Source: Apium graveolens
Taxonomy: Eukaryota > Streptophyta > Magnoliopsida > Apiales > Apiaceae
Direction of reading: 5' to 3'
Length of the DNA: 64,000 nt
Assembly: GCF_009905375.1 (NCBI RefSeq)
Contig: NC_133652.1
Location: 117,727,471-117,791,470 of the forward strand
A program made the translations under genes and the position numbers. Under the pieces are notes generated by a model. The model did no database searches and was not told the DNA's origin. It was given only the letters and a program-made list of their open reading frames with translations. This document shows positions 32,953 to 45,300 of the stretch, piece after piece (the stretch's first letter is position 1; each line of letters begins with the position of its first letter).

Positions 32953-34486
32953 TGTTAGTGTAGGTGCCCTAGAGGCAATACATTATTCTTTTATAGTCTT
33001 TATGTCAGTTGATCATTCAATAAATGTATTTATTATGACCTTAATTACTGCGATATTTTGTTAGCATAATAAATGTCCTTGGAATCATGATACAAATTGT
33101 ATAGTTTAAGTACATAAGTTGAACTTGAGATTATATAATATATCATATTCTTAAAGGTCCCTAGTCGAGTATTATTATATAGGACAATAATAATACATAG
33201 ATAGACTAGTATGTTGTTTGACAAGATAACCACATCTCATTGGTTATAAGTATGGGGATACTAAAGTCAATACATAGGTACATGTGAGAGTACATGGTAC
33301 TGGACAGACCCACGGTGAGATTCTTCATGTTTAATAAAGTCATAAGAAAGACTCACAATGATAATGGTGTAACGATCCTTTGACTTGAAATCATTATATT
33401 TCTATACGAGGATTAATATACTTTAACTACATTAAAAGTTACTTTTGATCGGGTGATGATAAAAGTGGACATCGGGTATATCATGAGTCGTATGAGAAAT
33501 ATGAATGATAGATAAAGGATTTAACCCTCCTATAATTAGGAGAGATATTATTGGCCTCTTGATTGAGTGAGATTATAAAAGCATGGCCATGCTCAAATAA
33601 TGATTTGTCTCGATAATCTCCTCATGGATCAAGTAAACCCGGATTAAATGTTGAAGAGGATGACTAAATACATGCCTCGAGTTTAATCTATAATATGTAT
33701 GGTTAAAGGGATTATATTACACGAAAAACATTAATCACGAAAGGTTTTATCTAATCACGATTTAATTATTGTTTAATTGGCTAACAATGATGTATTACTA
33801 GATACCGCTCATTGTTTATAATTTTATTAGAGAATAAAATTATTGCCAATTAAATAATAGCCTATAGGGTCGCACAAATAGAGCACTTAATGGAATAGTT
33901 AATTTAAATTATGGATTTAAATTAATTGATGATTATTTAAATTTTATTATAATTAAGTAAGACTTAATTGAGATAATATAAATTTGAATTAAAAGGAATG
34001 TTTTTGCCCATAATAATTAAGTATGACTTAGTTATTAATTAAATAATAGAAATTCGTTTTTATTATTTAATCCAATACCTACTAGGGTTGGGCTTTGCTG
34101 TTATGGGCCTTTTTAATCAGCCATTATAAATACATAATGATAGGTTAAAGAGGCTTGTACATTTTTTAGAAAACCCTAGCAGGCAAAGAGAGGCAGAGGC
34201 AATTCAGATCGTCAAGAAGGAGGCTAGTACATCCATTCCGTAGTCAAGTTCGTGAGACGTTCTTGAAGGTGCTCGTGTGGATACCATAGAGGTGTTTCTC
34301 CGAGAGGTAGACACAAAGCGTGATAGCTAGGATCTCCGTTGAGTTCGTGAAAGTTAAGCTCTTGAAAGGTATGATTCGTTATCTCCATAATCTGCCCATA
34401 ACTATACATGGATCCTGTTTTTGGGTTTCGAAATTTTTGTTTTATTTACGTTTATCCGCTGCGTTTTATGCCTTCGAAACCCAACA
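32953..34486 (+). repeat. 3' LTR of copia element D
   Basis: 1534 bp, TGTTAGTGTAGG to GAAACCCAACA, matching 25648-27180 with about thirty scattered differences, mostly transitions. Followed by the GTCAG duplication. Confidence 0.95.
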
Positions 34487-35669
34487 GTCAGATCAACTGC
34501 AACTACGTCCAACTTCTAAACGCTTGATTTCTTGGTTCTTTTGAAAGTTCTATTTTTAGCTGAGCTGGATGTTGGTCTTTGGGATGTAATATCTTGAATA
34601 ACCGTTCTACAATTTCTTGCAATACGGCCACTCTTCCCATAATTGAGATGCATAACTCCTGGATTTTCTGGATTACATTCTGATGCATAATGACCCTTAT
34701 ATCCACACTTGAAACATTACACATTCTTTTTGCACGCACCACTGCGTCTCCTGTCACAGGACTTGCAATCCACTGCTCACTTGACTGACTGGCTGAAGTG
34801 AAAGAAACTGAAGTAACACTAGACCTAGCCTGTAATAAACTCTATCTCCGGAACCTCTTACTCCTGCTCCGGCCAAACCCATTCTCCAATCCTTGAATGG
34901 ATTCTTCTTGGTCTGCTCTATACTTAACACCTTTCGACTTCCTTCTCTTATCACTTTTGTCTTTAACAGTCAACTTCTGATCACTTTCCATTACCAGGGC
35001 AACCTGAACCATAGAGGAGTATGTCTTGAGTTGCAATACCACAACTCCTCTGAGAATCTCAGGCTTCAACCCTTGTTGGAATATCCTTACTTTCTGAATC
35101 CCCGTGCTTACATACTTAGGAACTAATCGGGCCAATTCTGTAAATTTAGCCTCATACCCAAACACACTTCTTTCACCTTATTTCAGTTCTAGAAAATAAA
35201 TTTTCATTTGACTCCGCACACAATGGGGGAAATACTTTTTCAAAAAAAACAACTCAGTAAACCTAGCCCGTGGAACAGGGCCTTCTCCTTCTATCATTCT
35301 GGTTGACTTCCACCAATAATTCGCTTCATTCCCTAGGAAGTAGCTTATATAATTAGTCTTAAAATTATCACTTACTTGGACAAGCCTGAAAGCTTCCTCC
35401 ATCTCTTTTAACCATGCTCCAGCAGTTACTGGATTAGGTTCACTTTTAAACTCAAAGAGGTTAACATTCTGAAAAGATTGGAAACAAACACTTGGGTATA
35501 CTCCTTGTTGTTGCTGCTGCAACAGTAGTTACCGATGCTGAACTTGTTAGATTAACCGCAACTGTTGTCGCTACTACTGGCACAACAAATCTAGAATTTC
35601 ATTTATAATTGGAGCCTCTGCAAAACTACTACTATTTTCTTTAGACTGGGTAGCTTTCTTGGGTGGCAT
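34487..35669 (-). pseudogene. Decayed gag of element B
   Basis: Starts at ATG 35669 (MPPKKATQSK), soon meets two stops near 35570, and then shows gypsy gag blocks in two open pieces: 35178-35522 (AWLKEMEEAFRLVQV, NEANYWW, FFLKKYFP) and 34842-35165 (EAKFTELARLVPKYV, FQQGLKPEILRGV). Near 34690-34730 a shifted frame gives a CCHC knuckle, CFKCGYKGHYASEC. Element D has inserted just after this knuckle. It resembles the gag of C in order and wording, so B and C are related gypsy families. Confidence 0.85.
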
Positions 35670-37189
35670 CTTCCTGAGATATATAAATAGGTTTATCCAA
35701 AACATAACAAAATATTTAACATAATATCACCGTTTTAAACAGTGCACCTGAATCAGGAAAATGCTGCCCAACAAATTACCCATGTCCTTAATATCGGGGT
35801 CCATGTACAAAAGAAATCTAGATTAATAGCACTAGCAATCATAGCAACAATGACAGTAGCAGAATCAATAACGGTTCAGGAACACTAGGATACAAAGGAA
35901 CTAACACCGTAACATGACTCCTCAATACAACAGTAACTGACCAACTTCCGATCATTGCTCTATTATCACATTAACACTAATTTGATTCATTATGAGACTT
36001 ATCTGGCTATATCACCTACCTTTTCTCTAGGGATGATTTCTTATTACCCTCAAGGGGTTCATCAATCACTGAATTACCTTTCCTTCCCAAAGCAACTTCT
36101 TACCTCCTACCATTATTCTATCTTTCACAGGGTTAACTTTTCTAAAATCGCACCCTCCAATATCGAATCATGAATCCTTTCTACTATTATCGTTTCTGAG
36201 ATAGCTAGAAATCCAATGTACATCTTATATTTCTTCCAGACAATCAATTCTCATTTACTTTCAATAACCAGAATTGTCTAATTACAAAGGCTACTGACGA
36301 TTCACTGCCTCGGGACTTCAAATTAAATTTCAAAGTAAAAAAAAATCAATAATACCAGGAGGACAAGAGGACAAAACATAGGTATGACTGAGAGCAACCA
36401 TACAAGTTCATAAGATGGCCAGTCCACATAGCTCACAACACATACTTCGGTGGCGTCCCCCCAGACCCTTTTTCCACACAGACAAATGGTCAACTCATAT
36501 GCATTGTTTGCCCCAATCAACCGATAAAATCTCCGAGAAAAGAAACAATATTTAAATAAAGATTTTCAAATAAGGAGGGAGAAAATCTGATTTGTAATGA
36601 GATCAACAGAACCCTAAGTAGCTTACTTCGGGTTCACAACTTTCTCACAGGAAAATAAGTAACTTATGAAATAGGAAACAATTACTCTGGAAACAAAATA
36701 CATCTCAAGAAGGAGATAGAAGGGTTCAAAGATACCACCTCCTGTTCTGATCCACATTCACTATAAAACTTGGTCGTCATAGTAGTCCCTGGCTATTACC
36801 ATGCTATCCGAACTCACCAAGATCACACAATCGGGCTGATAACATTCCATGATATAGAAAAGGCAATCTTTAGAAATAACATGGCGTCTTCTCAACTGAC
36901 ACAACAAGGGTTCGCTTAATGCTGAATCCTCGCAATCAGACTCGTTTTCTCGAGGGAAAACTAGAAGTCTCTATCGGACATTACTAATAATACATATACG
37001 AAGGAAACGTACTCTAGGTTAGGGCAGTTCCAGTCAATCCTCAATAGACGTCAGGGTTACGCCTCTGAAACCCTTAACTAAACTCATAGACTCACTCCTC
37101 TGATTGAGTTGCTGACTTACATCTATCTACAAACCTTTCTTCACTCTTTTGACTCTACCCATAACCTAAATCGGGGACTCAAACCTGTA
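35670..37189. other. Leader of element B
   Basis: 1.5 kb between gag and primer-binding site, no frame above 80 codons that I can support. I see no counterpart of the 170-codon leader frame of element C. Confidence 0.55.
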
Positions 37190-37201
37190 GCTCTAATACC
37201 A
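37190..37201 (-). other. Primer-binding site of element B (initiator tRNA-Met, one change)
   Basis: Minus-strand TGGTATTAGAGC, two bases from the LTR edge at 37204; a C-to-T change from TGGTATCAGAGC. Confidence 0.85.
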
Positions 37202-37203
37202 AT

Positions 37204-39436
37204 TGTGACGTCCTCAACCCCGGGGTCAGGAGTTGACGTCATCAACAATCACCATAACAAACATTATATAATCAATTCCAAGATTGAATATAAATACGAC
37301 CCCTTTTTTCCAAGATCTTTTCCAGGTTTAAGTATGACTTAGGTTACAACTATTACAACTCAACTAATTATAACAATCCTGACATAACTAACCTAACGCA
37401 GCAACTCAACAGACCATCTTTGGTCCAGCACAACTACCTCAGAAGAGCCTGACACGAAAGGAGCTGGAACTCTGCCCTGACTACTACGCAAGAATCTCCT
37501 AGGCCTCTGCAATACATATAAAATATTCTGCAAGGGTGAGCAATTGCTTGCTCAGCAGCACCACTATATGAATAACAAGTAAAACAGTTTAAAGTAAAGC
37601 AGTTATAGGAACAGAATTCATAACTCGTTAGAAATATGTAAAACAGGTGTAAACTGGATACAAAAACTAGCATGCTCTGTAAAATAATATCATCAGTAGT
37701 GTGTTGTGTATAAATACCAGAGTTTAATTCTAGCATGTTATCTTCATTTCCAAATCCACTATATAAATCACTTGTTCCATTACGAAACCGCAAAACCCAA
37801 ATCAGATACTTAGTGAATATGTGAAGATAGTTGATCAGGCTATCAACACCGGACATCTCCCACTGCCATCCTATATACATGTTCCGGAACTCAGAGACTA
37901 GCTAGGTCTCTGACCTGCTGGAATAATCGTTTTATAGTGCGCGCAACCGAATTAGCCTCTTACGCCACCTCAATAGGCCTACTCTGGCCCCAATATATCC
38001 CATATCTGACCGTTTTATCCAGTTTTCAAAATACTTGTACCTATCTCATTTTCAAAATCATTTATATAATCAGCACACATATAAAATCCATTTCACAAAT
38101 CATTTCATTCGAGATAGGTACCTTTCGAAGTTACTTCTCCCCAAAATAATTTAAAAACAGTGATTCATAACTACAGGGATACGTAACTTAAAACGTTTCT
38201 GTTCCATTACGAGAATAAAACATTTAGTTATTCATACGTACTGAACCATAAAAGAATGGTCAGGGGTACTTGCCTTGCAGAGCTTTATGACTATCTCTGA
38301 CTGATTTTGATAGACTTGAACGTTCGGGCCCTCATGGAAAAATGACTGTCTCACTAGAAGACATCCCTGCTTCGCAGCAATCTATCTCAAGATAGCATTC
38401 AAGGCTTTCAGGGTTCTTCACTTGGAAACCTCGAGGCACTTGCCAACTGATCACTAGACTATCTTAGTTCGACATCAATTCTTGAGTCTTTCGACTAGAA
38501 CCGGAAAACGGAAACCACGGCGGCACCGGGAAGAACAGGAAAAAACAGGCGGCGTAACAGGATAGAAAGAGAAACGAAGGGAGGGGAGAGAGAAACAGAG
38601 GAAAGAGGCTAGAGATTGTGAGGAGGAGAGGTAATAATCGAGAGACACAACCGAGACAAAAGGAAAATTGATATTTTCCCCAAACAAACAACTGCTCCAC
38701 CTCTTGCCTCACCAACACACGGCACGTGTCCAATTTTATTGGATAGGTGTCGTTTTATTGTTTCGTTTCAACTGCTTGCAAGCCTCGCACGCTATTTTAA
38801 TCCATTTTAATGGTATAATCCTCTAATAAACATTAATCAAAACCATACCAAAATTAATCTTAAAATTTCATAAATATCCCGAAACTGTTAAAATATAAAT
38901 TTCGTAATTTTAAAATAATTTCTGAAACGCAATTTATACCCGTTTTTATCAATTAAACGAATCAACGCGTGGGTGAAATTAATCCCTAAAATTACAAAAA
39001 TAATTTTAAAATTCTCGGAATATTTCAAACTTAAATAAATATGAGTTCCATAATTTTTGAAGAATTCGGGAATTAAATACAGATTTTCCAAATAAATGAA
39101 ATCAGAAAATCATACAGAGCTAAATAATTGATGAAATATTAATTTCTAAATTTTATAAAATCTCAAAAATAATTATTGAGATTATAAAGTCATAAAAACA
39201 ATTTTAGAGATAATCCACATATTTACACAAATAAACTTGTATTAAATCCACCTTTAAAAGTGAAAATAATTCAATACAAATCCACAATTAATTACGAGGA
39301 CAATTCCAGTACATCAAAATTACACATACACAATAATAAAACAACACATAGCTGACAGAAGCTATACACATATTTGCTTATCTAATAATTCCATACTTAC
39401 GTATTTAAATAATACAGAAATACACGAGTCGTTATA
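37204..39436 (-). repeat. Right (5') LTR of element B, intact
   Basis: 2233 bp from TGTGACGTCCTC to CGAGTCGTTATA on the plus strand. On the element strand it reads TATAACG...CGTCACA, so the ends are TA...CA instead of TG...CA; the left LTR shows the same TATA end and the ATTTC duplication confirms the edge. Serves as the reference for what C and the deletion removed from the left copy. Confidence 0.93.
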
Positions 39437-39441
39437 ATTTC
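39437..39441. repeat. Target site duplication of element B (right copy, ATTTC)
   Basis: Matches 8675-8679 exactly. Confidence 0.85.
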
Positions 39442-39600
39442 ACTAAATGATACACATGCATATTTAAAATAATTATTAAATTAAATTATCAAAAATTTCT
39501 AATAAACAAATTTCAGAGTTTTAAATTTGTACTTCAGTTGAATTCAAAAATTATATAATATGAAAAACAATTCGTGCATTGCACAGATTTTAGGTTACTA
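39442..39600 (+). mobile_element. Right part of the possible Helitron split by element B
   Basis: AT-rich DNA ending in a hairpin (CGTGCATTGCAC at 39573-39584) followed by a short tail, like a decayed Helitron 3' end; no clean CTRRT follows. Joined to 7305-8679 this would make a unit of about 1.5 kb. Confidence 0.35.
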
Positions 39601-40375
39601 TATATATATAACCACAACATGATTCTAAAAATCTCCGCGATTTTATCGATGAATCCCCTATTAATCCTCTGGAAGGCACATGACTGATCCGATTTTTAAA
39701 ATTCAATTAATCCTTTTTATTTTTCTTCATCGGTATATTGTAAATAAATTATTATATATAATATAATTTTTTTATTAAATTTAAATAAATATAAATTATA
39801 TAATAAGATAAATATATATTAACTTACAAATCACTACTAAAGTAAGGATATTAAATTAAATATAGTTTAAAATATAAAATGCATTCAATTTTTTCTTTCC
39901 GATTAACTCTCGATTCTCCGATTAATTATAAATCGGTACTCGACCGATCTCTTACGATTCCCGACTTTTATAAAACCGAACCACAATATAAAATAAAATA
40001 AAAATAATCATAAAATTAGGAAAACAGTAATATGAACCAAGTACTTTATAGTGCATAAAATAAAAATATAACTTATTACAGAAAAAATGAATAAATATTG
40101 CACCAAAATGAATAAGTAACAAAGAAATTGTAAAGCTGATACTCTTGTCTTAAAATAATTGATAATTTGACCAAGTACCAAACCATCCCATGTAATATAA
40201 AAGTAACATGAGCATCATAATGTTGCCATCGCCACCGCCACAAGATAAAATAACAAGTATTAACAACCATTGATTCAAGTACATTTGAACGAACATACTA
40301 GCCAAGCAGCCTCTCCTGACAGTTGCCCGCCCCTGCCTGATATACATAACCACCTGTCAACACTTCCCCCCACCG
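39601..40375. other. AT-rich intergenic DNA
   Basis: No gene or clear repeat seen; frames near 40076-40353 are short and without domains. Confidence 0.5.
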
Positions 40376-40383
40376 CTCCACTT

Positions 40384-41081
40384 TAGCGGTGTACGTGATT
40401 CGGATCAGATCGGTTTTGGGGTAAAAGTTGAACCAAATCGCGAAGAGCGGTTTTAGAAAATTATCATCCGCAAGCGGTTGCGGTTAACCGCGTCAATTGC
40501 GGTTGCGAATTTGCGGTTATTGCGGATCGGTTTGCGGTTCAACTATTTATTTTAAAATAATTAATAATTTACAAAAAATAAATTCGGAATATTAATAAAT
40601 TCAAGTTTAAGTTACGTGATAAATTTACATTCAAAAATAAAATACAAACTAATGTTCCGTGTGGAGTAAGGATATTAAAATCATACCAAAATATGGAGGC
40701 GAGAGAAAAAAGAAAAAAGAAAAAGAAAAAAAAAGATTATATGTTGATTACATTTTCCATTTGTTTGGTTATATATCTTATAATAATTATGAATCTTATA
40801 AACGAAGTCTTAACATTAACCTAAGATTAGTTAATAATTGTGTATACTTGTTAATTTACATGATATCAACTATATTTTTGAAAATATATTTTATTATAAA
40901 TACATGTTGTGCGAGTTACGGTTGCGGTTGCGGTTGCGATTTTGCGATTTTTAAAAATTTAAAATCGCATCCAAATCGTGAATGACCGATTTTTAAAATT
41001 TACATCAACAATCAATCCGCGTTTTGCGATTATCCGCAAAATATGGTTCAGTTGTGAGCGGTTGAGCGGTTCGTCTATAGA
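40384..41081. mobile_element. hAT-like non-autonomous DNA transposon
   Basis: An 8-bp duplication, CTCCACTT, flanks the unit exactly (40376-40383 and 41082-41089), which is the hAT duplication length. The ends are TAGCGGTGTACG and, reversed, TCTATAGACGAACCG: short, imperfect inverted repeats. Both ends are full of the hexamer GCGGTT in both orientations (about 40490-40545, 40918-40935 and 41055-41072), as expected of subterminal transposase-binding sites in this superfamily. The 698-bp interior has no transposase. Confidence 0.7.
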
Positions 41082-41216
41082 CTCCACTTGCTGCATTGCT
41101 GCATTCTGAAGCTCTCTGCTTAATAATAAATGACCTGGGTGGAGCTTATTTTGGTGGAGCTTATTTTGGCACCATAAAGTCCAAACAGTTTTACATTGTC
41201 TTGGTTTGTCATCGGT

Positions 41217-41453
41217 CTCCTTGTACATTTTCTATATTGACTTCGGACACTATTCATGTTAGATGATTTATTATTAATTTATAAAATTAAATATAGTTAT
41301 GAGTGATCTCGTTGGATTCGTATTTATTAGTACTTTAATATAATAAAATTTTTATATTTAATACTATTACAAAATTAAAGATATTAATAATCAAAAGTGT
41401 GCATTGACAAACGTGCTAACACAAATAGAAAACGTTTTTAGGGACGGAGGGAG
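41217..41453. mobile_element. Stowaway-like MITE
   Basis: The right end GGGACGGAGGGAGTA is the classic Stowaway terminus (CTCCCTCCGTCCC reversed) followed by TA. The left end, near CTCCTTGTACATTTTC at 41217, is a poorer match. About 237 bp, AT-rich, no coding. Confidence 0.6.
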
Positions 41454-41533
41454 TATTTACTACAATTAACGGTTAACTGCTATATTAATTACTCATATTA
41501 ATTACTCATTTCAGAACTAATATATTAAGGCCA

Positions 41534-41637
41534 TGTTTAGAATTACTCTTAAAAATTATTATGTTGTTAAAAAAATATGCAAAAATGCTCTGTTTGGAAT
41601 TACTCTTAAAAATTGTTCTGCCGTTAGAAAAATGTCG
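41534..41637 (+). repeat. Diverged duplication of about 55 bp
   Basis: TGTTTAGAATTACTCTTAAAA... is repeated as TGTTTGGAATTACTCTTAAAA..., each followed by a GTTA-AAAAAT stretch. It lies in an unassigned AT-rich region that ends in a hairpin (GTGCAATGCAC at 41918-41928) and TTAGT, which might be a Helitron remnant. Confidence 0.55.
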
Positions 41638-42392
41638 TGGAAAATATCAGATGACTATTTGATAATATTTTTAATTTGTATATGTTTTGATTTAAAAAAC
41701 TATAAAAAATAATGCTTTTGATGAGGTTTGATGGCGAAATCAATCTCTGCTTCCCGCGAAAAAATGGAAAACAACTTTTTCGAAAAACAACTTCTTAATT
41801 TTACCAAAAGCTTTGTCTGCAACAATGTCACACACCCTAAATTAAAGGCTAAATTTACAAACATTAACTTACTTAATATTGTTTAAGAAGTTAGTATAAT
41901 TTGGTTATTTGAGATCCGTGCAATGCACAAAGTATTAGTTATTAAAAGTTATAATCGTAAAATAATTAAGTTGCAAAATATTCTACTTTCAAAATAATAT
42001 CTAGACAGATGGAATAGTTTACTATGAAACTACTAAGAAATTGAAATTTTATAAAACAAGATACTAGACAGTAAATTAAAATAAAATAAAAATTGAATAT
42101 TCTGCGTAGTGCGAGGCTTGAAAGAAACTGGTCCAAAAGTTTTTCTTCTATTGCCAGAATTACAACATAACTTCAACAAAGATATGCTCTTACAAGCTGT
42201 CTCGTTGCTATTTCCACTAAATCTTATCTGCATTTACACTACGCAAACAACTTTCAGTGGAAACAGCAAAAAGAAGCTTAAGAACATACCTACAATTATT
42301 ATGGGTCCTGCTGCGTTTTTCACTAAACAACATTATTCTTAGTTTCTTAAACTCAAACCTTTTCCTTGCTATCAAACATGTTGATACCTGGA

Positions 42393-45300
42393 CTAGGTTC
42401 TCTCTTTCAACCACATTGATTGGTATTTTTCCGCACTTGTGGGAGCAGTTAGGTTGAGAGCGTTATGCATACACCTGTGGTAAGAAAATTCCTCAACTGT
42501 TCCATCGGTTCTCATCAACTGAAAGCAGCGGCTAGTTGAATCCTTTAAGCTTAAACCAATCTGCAACAGGTCGAAGAATATTACACAATGAAAGAGAAGT
42601 ATGAACCACCATTAAATGTTGTAAATATCTGACTATCAAGCAAACATTTTACTTGAGTATAGAATTACTTGAGGCACATGAAGGGTACTGGTACTTCAAT
42701 TACACTTTCCTGAAAGGTCATAAAAATGTACAATAGCCTATCTAGATGTTTTGTTTCACCGAGTATCCTCAACTGGAAAAGAAGATCCACGTTTCAATGA
42801 AGAAAAGTAAAAAGGCTTAGAAACATACAAGGAGACCAACACTTTTTATACTGGGAACTCTGTAGAACAAGTAAATCTTGTGGAAAAATGTTGTTGCAAC
42901 TTCAAAAAATTGTGATGGCAAAGGTTGTCCACTCTATTTTTCTCATTGATGAAAACACAAAGTTGCTCGTCATAAATTTGCTGTCAGATCTACGCAAACT
43001 GGAACAAAAATATATGCATGTACTACCTCGGTTCCTTTTCCCAGAAAGGTTGGTACCATTTGGGCATGTCCCTCCTCCCGCAGGCTACTTATCTAAATAT
43101 GCGAGAAACTACTACTTCACGGTTAAATATATAATTTAAATTTATTAATTTTAAAAAATTATATTATTAGAAACTGAACACTTGTTGTATCTTCTTGGCT
43201 AATAAATACAATCATTATGTAATTAATTTAAGTAATACATTCAGTTCACATGAGCTAAAAAAATAAATACATTCAGTTCACATCATGATAAAAAATTATA
43301 ACATTAAAGCTATTCATTTTTAATAGTGATATCAACGATTAAAATAGTAATTAGAAGTTTTCTATTACAAAATCACACAGTTCCACAAATATTACTAATT
43401 TGTGAAATATGACGGAAAGACAGAAAAAAAAGTCACTGAGAAAATTATGGAATTATGAGACAGGCAGAAAAAGAGGAAAGGCAAAAATAAACACAAGATT
43501 CCCAGAAGAGAAAACCATAAAGAAGAGATACATCCTTAAGGAGAAAAGAAACAGAGGTTACCAGTAAAAAAGAGAAGAACAGAGGAGAAAAAATCTAGAG
43601 CAAATATTCCTGTCTGACATTAAAACTGCGAATAATAAAGCTTTTGACTGAGATCCAATATGATTCAGCATAAGCACTTGTTTACATTTTAAACGTAATA
43701 ACTTCGATTTACCATTCCAATATAGGTTTCCTTATTTACTTTCTTTCTATTAGTCGGTGGTAGATCTAGAAAATTGCAAATTATGTATCGTTTTACTAAA
43801 ACTCAACAAAGTCCAGAAGTAGGGTTCATACTTTCAACCAATAGTTTTGGGGGTCCAATACAAAACCTTATAATTGTCTCTTGCTTGGACTAGAGCACTG
43901 GGTCACTGAACACTATTCTTACCAAGTGACAGAAAACCTACTAGGGTCAGTGCCATTTTATACAGTTGTCAGTAAGGATACTAAACCTGGAAAGTGACAG
44001 AAAAGAAATATGAAGAAATCTAGTTACGGTAGTTATCCGAGAAGTTTCCTACTTGGTACTTGCTAATTCCTACATCCGACTATCCAAAATGAGCTATTTT
44101 AAAACAATAATGACTATGCTTTCAAAAATTATTGAGCAACCTGATTACAGAAATTCCTCTTTCTTGACTTTGTAGGTTTTTGTTACTACTTACTTTAATT
44201 CCTTGAAGCCCACATCCAATCTTTTCAGATGATCGAGGGTGAAAGAAGAGAGCCGCCGCTGCAATGGCCTCGTCCAACTCCCTTAATTGTTGATTAATTT
44301 TATACCTGCAACAAAACAATAATCATCTATCTAAATATTGTTCATTAAGACCAAAGTCAAAAATCAAATGCTCTCATACTCAATAACTAAAGCAATTGTC
44401 AGATGCCCTTTAGTTTGTGTGAACATGAGCTTCAAGTTGCATTAAGTTACCAATTACTTAATCTGCGAGAAGTTTTTTCATCTTGGATTTTAGAGGAACG
44501 AAAAGCAAGAAGTTGATCCATAAAGTTATCCTGGTTATAAAGATTTATTAGGTTGCTTAGTTGCTGTTTTTCTACTTCACTTGCTGGATTTATTTGCCTA
44601 TTCTACTCCATTATCATCTTTTAATAACCTACGCAATCTTTTAAGAAACTCCAATTCACTCTCTTATCCTTCTCTACGAGTTCCACTCTCCTGCACACCT
44701 TATTCTTTCCTAGGAAAGAAATTGGGAACCAAACACACATTCAGAGGCTACAAGTTGATAATCAAAAGTTGAAAGCCATGAACTAAAAGCAAAACAATAA
44801 TCCTTGAGGTGGAACAGTGCAAAGGCAATTCTTACACACAAAGAATCGTGATAAAGTTTATTCAGTTCTTATTCGAGTCCTTAAAATGGTACAGTTTCAA
44901 CAAAAAGTATCATACATTAATGATACAGTAATATTTATTTAGGGTCAACTATCAAGTGGGTGATTCATTGCAGTTGGATATCTCAAGGGGTCACCCAAGT
45001 GAAATTGGTCTCAAAGCAATCACTAAAGTAATTAAAAGGCACATACAGTTAAATCCGGTGAAACTTAAGAAGACCATTGACACTTACTGTGACAGAGTAG
45101 TGACGTAGTGTGTGACATGGGTTGAATAGAAAAGCAATTAACATTTAAGAATCCTACTCATGAGTATTGCACAGACCAACATTGAGGAAAGAAAAACTAA
45201 TTTCAAATTTTTGCTTAAATTTTCCTTCTTCCTGATAAAACTAAAACGTAAAACCATGACCCATCGAAAGAGCCATCATTAATCACAAATTAGCATTATC

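Larger units (their letters stand above)
25648..34486 (+). mobile_element. Ty1/copia LTR retrotransposon D, nested in element B
   Basis: A complete 8839-bp plus-strand unit: LTR 25648-27180, primer-binding site, long leader, gag-protease, integrase, RT, RNase H, polypurine tract, LTR 32953-34486, with perfect GTCAG duplications. The LTRs differ at only about thirty positions by eye (roughly 2%), so it is a fairly recent insertion. Gag-pol reads as one frame apart from three stops and one single-base deletion, and the protease motif is altered, so this copy cannot move on its own. Confidence 0.95.
8680..39436 (-). mobile_element. Ty3/gypsy LTR retrotransposon B, host to two nested elements
   Basis: The outer unit of a nested cluster: LTR (8680-8957 plus 21674-23463), internal region (23464-25647 plus 34492-37203) and LTR (37204-39436), framed by ATTTC duplications. 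Minus-strand orientation follows from the primer-binding site at 37190-37201 next to the right LTR and a polypurine tract (23464-23478) next to the left one. Without the insertions C and D it would be about 9.4 kb. Gag, integrase and RT remnants match the Ty3/gypsy family and resemble C, but are heavily decayed. B is therefore the oldest of the three. Confidence 0.92.
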
